Shown piece by piece: positions 6,267 to 12,588 of a stretch of DNA of 12,588 nt. Source of the DNA: Bacteroidales bacterium. Its GTDB lineage: Bacteria; Bacteroidota; Bacteroidia; Bacteroidales; Bacteroidaceae. Numbering within the stretch: position 1 is the first letter of the stretch; each line of letters begins with the position of its first letter. The stretch is from contig SFIS01000076.1 of the NCBI GenBank assembly GCA_004555245.1, positions 1-12,588 of the forward strand, in the 5' to 3' direction. The notes under the pieces are model-generated. The model had not been told where the DNA came from and ran no database searches. It worked only from the letters and a program-made list of their open reading frames with translations. A program made the position numbers and the translations under genes.

Positions 6267-8438
6267 ATGAAAAAAAATCTAATACTAACATGCCTATGCC
6301 TCGTATCAATGCTTGTGTCCGCTCAGAACACAAGTCTGAAGGAGGCATACAAGAATTATTTTAGTGTCGGTGTCGCTGTCAATCAGCGTAACATCAGTGT
6401 GCCAGAGCAGCAGGCTCTTATCAAGGCGCAGTTTAACAGTATCACTGCTGAGAACGACATGAAGCCAATCTCTGTCCATCCTGCTGATGGTGTGTGGGAC
6501 TGGGCAAAGGCTGACAGCATCGCTGATTTCTGCCGTAAGAATAAAATCAAGCTCCGTGGTCACTGTCTTGCTTGGCACAACCAGACATGCGAGTGGATGT
6601 TCTATGAGAAGAAGGCTAAGTTTGACAAGCGTGGTCATGTCATCGGCAATCCAAAGCTGGTGAAGAAGGAGGTGCTCTTCGCACGTATGAAGGAGCACAT
6701 CACTACCGTCGTCAACCGTTATAAGGACATCGTCTATGGATGGGATGTTGTCAATGAGGCAATCAGTGACAATAATATGACAAAGAATCCATACCGCGAA
6801 TCGACATATTACAAGATATGCAACGGCGATGAGTGGATTCGCAAGGCGTTTGAGTATGCTCACGAGGCTGACCCTAACGCTATCCTGTTCTACAACGACT
6901 ATAATGAGTGCGACCCAGTGAAGCGCGACCGTATATATAATATGGTGAAGGAGATGAAGGAGGCTGGCGTGCCTATCTCGGGTATCGGTATGCAGGGCCA
7001 CTACAATATCTATGGTCCATCGGAAGAGGACTTTGAGGCTGCGCTGGTGAAGTACAGTTCGCTCGTTGACCATGTCCACATCACTGAGCTTGACATACGT
7101 TGCAATCAGGAGATGGGCGGACAGCTGCAGTTCAGCCGTGGCGAGGATGTGAAGATTTCAAACGATATCAAACTCCTCCAGGAGACACAGTACGACCGTC
7201 TGTTCCGTATCATGCGTAAGCATCACGAGAAGCTTGACGTCGTTACGTTCTGGAATCTCTCTGACTACGACTCATGGGTTGGTGTACACAACTACCCACT
7301 GCCTTTCGACAAGAACTTCCAGCCAAAGAACCTGCACAAGGTGCTCTGCAACTTCGACCCAAAGGTTGACAATGCTGTCATCAAGGAAGACTTTGAGCCT
7401 TGCGAGACATGCCAGCCTGGTCAGGAGTACCCACAGGTCAACTCGCAGGGATATGTCAGTTTCCGCGTCGTTGCCCCTGAGGCAAAGTACGTCATCGCAT
7501 CAGCAGGATGGGGTGGTGGCATGCAGGGCACAGCACTGAAGAAGCAGAAGGACGGCTCGTGGATGGGTACTACCCTCATCCCTGAGGACGAGGGCTTCCA
7601 CTACTACACACTCTCTATCGATGGCGCACAGGTGCTCGACCCAGGTACAAACAGCTACTATGGTGGTAGTCGCTGGATGAGTGGTGTTGAGGTCCCTGCT
7701 CACGACAAGGCTTTCTATGCCGTTGACCCTAATGCTCCTCACGGAACGATGCAGAAGGTCAACTTCTATAGTCCTTCGCTCGGTCAGATGTGCGTGGCTA
7801 ACGTATATGTTCCAGCAGGATATGGCAAGGTGGTAAAGGGCAAGCAGCAGCGTTACCCAGTGCTCTATCTCCAGCACGGATGGGGTGAGAACGAGACATC
7901 ATGGCCTGTACAGGGCAAGACAGGCGAGATAATGGACAATCTCATCAATGGCAAGCAGGCTGTTCCTATGCTCGTTGTGATGACTTACGGTCTGACAAAC
8001 GTAGCACGTATCGGCGGTCTCAGCTCTTTCGACTGGACAAAGTTCGAGCGTGTGCTCTGCGATGAGCTTATCCCTTATATCGACAAGAACTTCCTTACAA
8101 AGACCGACCGTAACAGTCGTGCTATGGCAGGACTCTCTATGGGTAGCATGGAGACACAGCGCATTACAATGTCGCGCCCACAGCTCTTCGGCTACTGGGG
8201 ACTCTTCTCTGGTGCTGTCTATCAGGTAGAGGATGTTCAGAAGGTACAGAAGCCTAACTACATGTTCATCAGCTGCGGAGGTAAGGAGCAGCGTCTCGTC
8301 GAAGCTATCGACAAGGCCGTTCCTGCACTCAAGGCAGCAGGCTATAATGTTGACGGCTACGTGTCAGAAGGCACAGCACATGAGTTCCTCTCATGGCGTC
8401 GTTCGCTCAATGAATTCGCACAGAAGATTTTTAAGTAA
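6267..8438 (+). CDS. bifunctional GH10 endo-xylanase / CE1 feruloyl esterase
   Basis: This secreted protein (723 aa) combines cleavage of the xylan backbone with release of ferulate from arabinoxylan. It begins with a signal peptide ending near VSAQ (17-20). The GH10 domain spans about 22-365, with acid/base E164 in GWDVVNEA and nucleophile E274 in HITELD. Residues 385-490 form a beta-rich N-terminal esterase domain of the CBM48/E-set type. The CE1 alpha/beta-hydrolase occupies about 495-723, with nucleophile S624 in GLSMG and histidine H705 in GTAHEF; the acidic triad member is not certain. The order and length closely resemble Xyn10D-Fae1A of Prevotella ruminicola 23, which was shown biochemically to have both activities. 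None of about 31 prolines uses CCG, in contrast to uxaB and pgk. Confidence 0.93.
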   Translation: MKKNLILTCLCLVSMLVSAQNTSLKEAYKNYFSVGVAVNQRNISVPEQQALIKAQFNSITAENDMKPISVHPADGVWDWAKADSIADFCRKNKIKLRGHCLAWHNQTCEWMFYEKKAKFDKRGHVIGNPKLVKKEVLFARMKEHITTVVNRYKDIVYGWDVVNEAISDNNMTKNPYRESTYYKICNGDEWIRKAFEYAHEADPNAILFYNDYNECDPVKRDRIYNMVKEMKEAGVPISGIGMQGHYNIYGPSEEDFEAALVKYSSLVDHVHITELDIRCNQEMGGQLQFSRGEDVKISNDIKLLQETQYDRLFRIMRKHHEKLDVVTFWNLSDYDSWVGVHNYPLPFDKNFQPKNLHKVLCNFDPKVDNAVIKEDFEPCETCQPGQEYPQVNSQGYVSFRVVAPEAKYVIASAGWGGGMQGTALKKQKDGSWMGTTLIPEDEGFHYYTLSIDGAQVLDPGTNSYYGGSRWMSGVEVPAHDKAFYAVDPNAPHGTMQKVNFYSPSLGQMCVANVYVPAGYGKVVKGKQQRYPVLYLQHGWGENETSWPVQGKTGEIMDNLINGKQAVPMLVVMTYGLTNVARIGGLSSFDWTKFERVLCDELIPYIDKNFLTKTDRNSRAMAGLSMGSMETQRITMSRPQLFGYWGLFSGAVYQVEDVQKVQKPNYMFISCGGKEQRLVEAIDKAVPALKAAGYNVDGYVSEGTAHEFLSWRRSLNEFAQKIFK

Positions 8439-8441
8439 AAG

Positions 8442-8490
8442 CTGGAAGTTCTAGATAATCTAGAAACCCTAGAAATTCTAGAAAAACCTA
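8442..8490. repeat. 9-bp tandem repeat of the form ctagaaann
   Basis: ctaga starts at 8451, 8460, 8469 and 8478, exactly 9 bp apart, with degenerate units on either side (ctggaagtt at 8442, cctacaaca at 8487). The units create two dyads: ttctaga-taa-tctagaa (8449-8465) and the 13-nt ctagaaattctag (8469-8481). The array fills most of the 77-nt gap between the xylanase stop and the GH5 start, so it will be part of the transcript if the genes form an operon. Confidence 0.75.
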
Positions 8491-8515
8491 CAACAACAAC
8501 AATTTATAAATAGAA

Positions 8516-10525
8516 GTGAATAAATCAATCAAAATTATTTTGACAGCAATGCTCTGCCTCCCACTTTTGGGAGTGCAGGGCATCTGTGCTGCTACATGGG
8601 GCGAGACGCCCGATATTAGAGTAGAGGGAAATCATCTGGTTAACACCAGGGGCGAGCAGGTCATGCTCCATGGCATCATGGACACACCGAGCCCATATTT
8701 CAGTGAATATCGCTTCACTGACGGACAATGGATTGATGTCTATCGCGATGGTGATAACTATATCACAAAGTGTATCGATTATTTCGACAAGCTCTTCACT
8801 GCTGCCACCGACACCGAGCAGGGCGCATGGTGCAATGTGTTACGTCTGCATCTTGATCCTTGCTGGACTGACAATCCAAACGTCAGTGCTTCCGGCTTTG
8901 TCAATCTGGGTAATAACAATTACAAGGACCCTAACGGCAATGAGGTAAATGGAGAGGCCTGCATACGTAACTTCGACAAGACACGTCTTCAGAAATATCT
9001 GGGGAATCTATATATCCCTATTGCCAAGAAGGCTAAGGCTCATAATATGTATGTCATCATGCGTCCGCCGGGCGTGTGTCCTAAGACTATAAAGGTAGGC
9101 GACTACTATCAGCAGTACCTCATCACCGTCTGGGATATCGTGACCCAGAATCAGGATGTGCTCAATAACAGCGGATGGCTCTCTATCGAGCTTGCCAACG
9201 AGCCTATAGAAATCCGTGATGCCAGCGGTAATGCTACCAACACAGCCATGCGCGACTATTTCCAGCCTATCGTTGATAAGATACGTGCTAACGGTTTCAA
9301 GGGAATAATCTGGATTCCGGGAGGCTCTTGGCAGCAGGATTATAAGTCGTATGCAAAATATCCTGTCACTGATACACAAAACAATTTCGGTTATGCAGTG
9401 CACTGGTATCCAGGATGGTACAGCACCAGCGACAAAGTAGGTGAGTCGGACAATGCCAAGTCACTGTCATCATTCCTTGCTAATGTTCCTGTGGCAAAGA
9501 CTCATCCTATCATGATTACTGAGATCGATTGGAGTCCTGAGGACCCATCGAAAGAAGGAAAATACAACGAGTGGGGCGAATGGGTACATGGCAACTACGG
9601 CACATGGGGCACAGGCTCAACATCAAAGTTTGGCATGGCATACAAATATGTCATCGACTATCTCGGTAACTGTGGTATGACATTGACACATACCCACGAC
9701 TATATGGACATTGATTATTATCTCTCTACAGGAGTCCTTCGCCCAGCATTCTCGACAGAGCTTGAAAACAACGCCTGGGAGGCTTGCTCGGGCGCTTGCT
9801 TCAAGTGGTATAGCGAGTATGCGCAGCAGACTCATGTTGCGCGTGAGTGGGAGGTAGGCAAATATGCTTATCTTGACAAGGATGAGTGTACCGACCCTGC
9901 TGCCAACCTTAGCGGAAAGGTGCTTGGTGCAACGGATGATGCCAAGACAGATGTCATTTACGTTATCAATGAAGGTTCCGTGCCTCAGAACGTGAAGACA
10001 GGTGTCGTTTCCGAAGGCGAGGACCAGGGATTTATGTTCTTCAAGTTCACAAAGGTGACAAATGCCAGCACTTCTGTAAGCGGAAATCTTTATAACATCC
10101 AGATGGCAAACTCGTTCGGTCAGACATACAGTCTGTGGGGAAAGAACGGTTACCTCAACTCTACTACAGGAGGAAATCTCCTCTTTGCCCTTGGTCTGAA
10201 CAATCAGAACGGAGAGGACGGAAAGAACCTCGGCCTGTGGAAGGTTGACTATGAGGCTGAAAAGGGTTATGTCATCCAGAATGTCGGTCTGATGGAAGCA
10301 GGCAAGGGTGCTTACCTCAACCCTTCATACAGCGCACCACAGTCGCAGAAATGCTATATCCGCCTCTTTACTCAGCTCGGCAATATCGCATCAGCTATTG
10401 ATGCCCCACATGTTGAAGCACAGTTTGGCAACGGAAGAACTTACGACCTTTCTGGTCGCGTTGTTGTCAGTCCAACGAAACCTGGCATATATGTACGTAA
10501 CGGTAAGAAATTTATTGTAAAATAA
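8516..10525 (+). CDS. secreted GH5-family glycanase with C-terminal accessory region and tail
   Basis: This 669-aa protein has a signal peptide (1-25, ending GICA-A). Its catalytic domain of about residues 30-440 has the GH5 pattern: R110 in NVLRLHLDP, acid/base E229 in ELANEP, H296-W297-Y298, and nucleophile E336 in MITEIDW. The xylanase neighbour suggests xylan or another hemicellulose as substrate; the GH5 subfamily cannot be fixed by eye. Residues about 460-625 form a beta-rich region ending in repeated G-K-G-A-Y-L-N-like lectin phrasing, possibly carbohydrate-binding. The end (YDLSGRVV…GIYVRNGKKFIVK) resembles C-terminal sorting tails of Bacteroidota secreted proteins. The start is GTG at 8516; the next ATG, at residue 12, would cut the signal peptide. 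The gene ends 4 nt before the GH97 start. Confidence 0.85.
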   Translation: MNKSIKIILTAMLCLPLLGVQGICAATWGETPDIRVEGNHLVNTRGEQVMLHGIMDTPSPYFSEYRFTDGQWIDVYRDGDNYITKCIDYFDKLFTAATDTEQGAWCNVLRLHLDPCWTDNPNVSASGFVNLGNNNYKDPNGNEVNGEACIRNFDKTRLQKYLGNLYIPIAKKAKAHNMYVIMRPPGVCPKTIKVGDYYQQYLITVWDIVTQNQDVLNNSGWLSIELANEPIEIRDASGNATNTAMRDYFQPIVDKIRANGFKGIIWIPGGSWQQDYKSYAKYPVTDTQNNFGYAVHWYPGWYSTSDKVGESDNAKSLSSFLANVPVAKTHPIMITEIDWSPEDPSKEGKYNEWGEWVHGNYGTWGTGSTSKFGMAYKYVIDYLGNCGMTLTHTHDYMDIDYYLSTGVLRPAFSTELENNAWEACSGACFKWYSEYAQQTHVAREWEVGKYAYLDKDECTDPAANLSGKVLGATDDAKTDVIYVINEGSVPQNVKTGVVSEGEDQGFMFFKFTKVTNASTSVSGNLYNIQMANSFGQTYSLWGKNGYLNSTTGGNLLFALGLNNQNGEDGKNLGLWKVDYEAEKGYVIQNVGLMEAGKGAYLNPSYSAPQSQKCYIRLFTQLGNIASAIDAPHVEAQFGNGRTYDLSGRVVVSPTKPGIYVRNGKKFIVK

Positions 10526-10529
10526 TAAT

Positions 10530-12518
10530 ATGAGAAAACTATTCATTCTTTCCATTTTTCAGATACTCTGCTGTGCAGCCACTTTTGCACAGATAAGCAG
10601 TCCTGATGGCAAGCTTCGTGTATCGGTTAAGTGTCAGGACGGTAAGCCAAGTTACACAGTGATGTATGGCAATGATATCGTTCTGGGACAGTCGTCTATT
10701 GGTCTTAAGACAAGCATTGGCGATTTCCGTAGCGGACTGACACTTGCTGAGACATCTGAGGTCAAGTCTGTAACAGACAACTACTCATTGCCTAATGCCA
10801 AGAAGAGCAATATCAGCTATACTGCGAACGAATGTACTTTTGCGTTTGCTAATGCTGATGGTTCGAAGGCGTTTGATGTAGAGTTCCATGTAGATAATAA
10901 TAATGTAGCGTTCCGCTATATCATGCATGCCCAGAAGGACCGTCTGGCATGCCTTGTCGAGGAAGAGGCAACAAGCTACATCCTCCCGGAAGGCACAAAG
11001 ACATTCCTCTGTCCACAGATGACTCCACAGACAGGTTTCGCCCGTACAGCACCAAGCTACGAGACCTTCTATGAGTACGATGCTGAGATGGGAAAGAATG
11101 GACAGGGCCGTGGCTACGTCTTCCCAGCCTTGTTCAAAGTGAAAACTTCCTCCTCGGGGGCTGGGGAACTTTGGGTCTTGCTCTCCGAGACAAACGTCGG
11201 TGGTAATTACTGCGCAAGTCGTATTGAGTCGGATGGTAAGAATGGTTATGTCCTGAAATACCCAGAAGATACTGAGTTCGGCGGTGTTGGCACAGCATCA
11301 CCAGGCATCATGCTTCCTAACTCTCCTCTACAGCCTGCAGCAGCGTTGCCTTGGCGCACAATCACCGTTGGCACCACTCTCGCCCCTCTGGCAGAGACAA
11401 CAATCCAGTGGGACCTTGTGAAGCCACAGTACAAGGCATCGCAGGAGTATAAGTACGGACGTTCGGCATGGAGCTGGATCATACGTATGGACACAAGCTG
11501 TAACTACGACGAGCAGAAAGAGTATGTTGACTTCGCCTCAGCAATGGGTTGGGAATATCTCCTCATTGACGCATGGTGGGATGCAAACATCGGTTATGAG
11601 CGCATCGAGGAACTTGCTCGATATGCAAAGACAAAGGGCGTAGAGCTCTTCCTTTGGTACAACTCCAACGGCTATTGGAACGACGCCATGCAGGGACCTC
11701 GTGGCAAGATGCATCGCATGATAACTCGTCGTGAGGAGATGGCATGGATGAAAAAGGCTGGTATAAAGGGTATTAAGGTCGATTTCGTAGGTAGCGACAA
11801 ACAGCAGTCTATGCAGATGTACGAGGATATCCTTGCCGATGCTAACGACTATGGAATAATGGTCATCTTCCATGGCTGCACCATCCCTCGTGGTTGGGAG
11901 CGTATGTATCCTAACTTCGTCTCATGTGAGGCTGTACGTGCTAGTGAGAATCTCTCCTTCGGTCAGTATGACAATGATGTTGAGGCACTCGCTGCTACCA
12001 TCCATCCTGTCTGCCGTAATGCAATAGGAAACATGGACTTCGGCGGTTCGGCACTCAATAAGTTCTATTCTACTGACAATAAGAATGGTAAGATACGTTG
12101 CACCAGCGATGTCTATGCACTCGCTACGGCTATCCTGTTCCAGACACCTGTCCAGAACTTCGCTCTTGCACCAAACAACCTCACCGATGCACCAGCATGG
12201 GCTGTTGATTTCATGAAGAGTGTACCAGTGACATGGGATGACATGAAGTTCATCGATGGATATCCAGGTAAGTATGTCATCTTGGCGCGCCGAACGGGAG
12301 ATAAGTGGTATGTCGTAGCCGTAAATGCTGCTGACCAGCCTCTTGTACGCGACGTTACACTCCCTACCGATGCACAGACAGTCACCGTATATAGCGATGA
12401 CAAGAACCTGCAGGGCAGCGTGAAACAGGTGAAAGTGAAGAAGAATAAGGTGCGCATAAATGTTCCAAAGAACGGAGCAGTAGTGATATTAAGTAGGTGT
12501 GCAAAATTATTTATCTAA
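10530..12518 (+). CDS. GH97 glycoside hydrolase, retaining (alpha-galactosidase-like) type
   Basis: This 662-aa protein begins with a signal peptide (1-20, TFA-Q). It continues with the GH97 N-terminal beta-sandwich (SSPDGKLRVSV, about 22-290), a TIM barrel (about 300-560, with WEYLLIDAWWD at 341-351) and a C-terminal beta domain. GH97 contains inverting alpha-glucosidases such as SusB and retaining alpha-galactosidase-like enzymes. D418 in GIKVDFVGSD lies where the retaining members carry their nucleophile, and E473 in AVRASE is exactly 55 residues later, the spacing I recall for D415/E470 in Bacteroides thetaiotaomicron GH97b. I therefore expect removal of alpha-galactose or a related sugar such as beta-L-arabinopyranose from side chains. 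The gene is coupled to the GH5 gene by a 4-nt gap. The last residues (SRCAKLFI) are encoded by the terminator-like hairpin. Confidence 0.9.
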   Translation: MRKLFILSIFQILCCAATFAQISSPDGKLRVSVKCQDGKPSYTVMYGNDIVLGQSSIGLKTSIGDFRSGLTLAETSEVKSVTDNYSLPNAKKSNISYTANECTFAFANADGSKAFDVEFHVDNNNVAFRYIMHAQKDRLACLVEEEATSYILPEGTKTFLCPQMTPQTGFARTAPSYETFYEYDAEMGKNGQGRGYVFPALFKVKTSSSGAGELWVLLSETNVGGNYCASRIESDGKNGYVLKYPEDTEFGGVGTASPGIMLPNSPLQPAAALPWRTITVGTTLAPLAETTIQWDLVKPQYKASQEYKYGRSAWSWIIRMDTSCNYDEQKEYVDFASAMGWEYLLIDAWWDANIGYERIEELARYAKTKGVELFLWYNSNGYWNDAMQGPRGKMHRMITRREEMAWMKKAGIKGIKVDFVGSDKQQSMQMYEDILADANDYGIMVIFHGCTIPRGWERMYPNFVSCEAVRASENLSFGQYDNDVEALAATIHPVCRNAIGNMDFGGSALNKFYSTDNKNGKIRCTSDVYALATAILFQTPVQNFALAPNNLTDAPAWAVDFMKSVPVTWDDMKFIDGYPGKYVILARRTGDKWYVVAVNAADQPLVRDVTLPTDAQTVTVYSDDKNLQGSVKQVKVKKNKVRINVPKNGAVVILSRCAKLFI

Positions 12519-12535
12519 TCCTTGCACCGCCTACT
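12492..12535. terminator. stem-loop overlapping the GH97 stop codon
   Basis: The arms agtaggtgtgcaa (12492-12504) and ttgcaccgcctact (12522-12535) pair as two 6-bp blocks separated by a small bulge. The loop contains the stop codon. No T-run follows. It may end the cluster transcript or stabilise its 3' end. Confidence 0.4.
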
Positions 12536-12560
12536 GCGCATTATCAGCAAGTGACAACAG

Positions 12561-12588
12561 TCGAGTAGGATTCACTACACTCCTTTAT
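12561..12588 (-). other. second copy of the intron 3'-end motif, cut by the window edge
   Basis: tcgagtagga at 12561-12570 is identical to 4783-4792, where on the minus strand it forms the end (tcctactcga) of the group II intron relic. The bases that follow could be one arm of a domain VI hairpin or of an ordinary terminator, but the other arm is outside the window. Confidence 0.3.

Noticed and set aside
6306..7079. Minus-strand frame of 257 aa opposite the GH10 domain
   Set aside because: It is fully antisense to conserved xylanase motifs, is Val/Leu/Ile-His rich and shows no family features.

Overview
The window looks like a chromosomal segment from a gut or rumen Bacteroidota, most likely a Prevotella-type organism. 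Three things support this. The putative promoters match the Bacteroidota TAnnTTTG -7 box, and genes start without clear Shine-Dalgarno sites. There is a secreted GH10 xylanase fused to a CE1 feruloyl esterase, an architecture characterised in Prevotella ruminicola. The protein types (UxaB, the DUF2400/TIGR02757 family, a Bacteroidota-style phosphoglycerate kinase with an acidic/lysine-rich insertion, GH97) also fit. No rRNA, tRNA, CRISPR array or transposase gene was seen.

Layout. Positions 1-1016 contain no credible gene. They hold a terminator-like hairpin, a degenerate 22-bp periodic array, dispersed 'gacaac'-type direct and inverted repeats, an AT-rich palindromic patch, and a -7 box just before the first gene. 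Next come tagaturonate reductase (uxaB, 1017-2501), a closely coupled DUF2400 protein of unknown function (2505-3332), and phosphoglycerate kinase (pgk, 3515-4759) behind its own promoter. The 4760-5276 gap is not empty: on the minus strand it carries what I read as an internally deleted group II intron (both ends only, about 166 bp). This abuts a perfect 18-bp bidirectional terminator-like hairpin and is followed by a strong promoter.

From 5277 to 12518 a compact same-strand carbohydrate cluster follows. It comprises an SGNH/SASA acetylesterase whose signal peptide is out of frame with its catalytic domain, the bifunctional GH10-CE1 xylanase/feruloyl esterase, a GH5-type glycanase with a C-terminal accessory region and tail, and a GH97 of the retaining (alpha-galactosidase-like) type. 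All four begin with signal peptides. Together they suit removal of acetyl and feruloyl groups from arabinoxylan-like polymers, backbone cleavage and removal of side-chain sugars. No SusC/SusD pair or regulator lies inside the window.

Two features separate the halves. Proline codon choice changes sharply (CCG-rich in uxaB and pgk, no CCG in the xylanase gene), and the change falls in the gap holding the intron relic. A 10-bp copy of the intron 3'-end motif recurs in the same orientation just after the cluster at the window edge. A mobile or recombined origin of the cluster, or an assembly join, is therefore worth testing.
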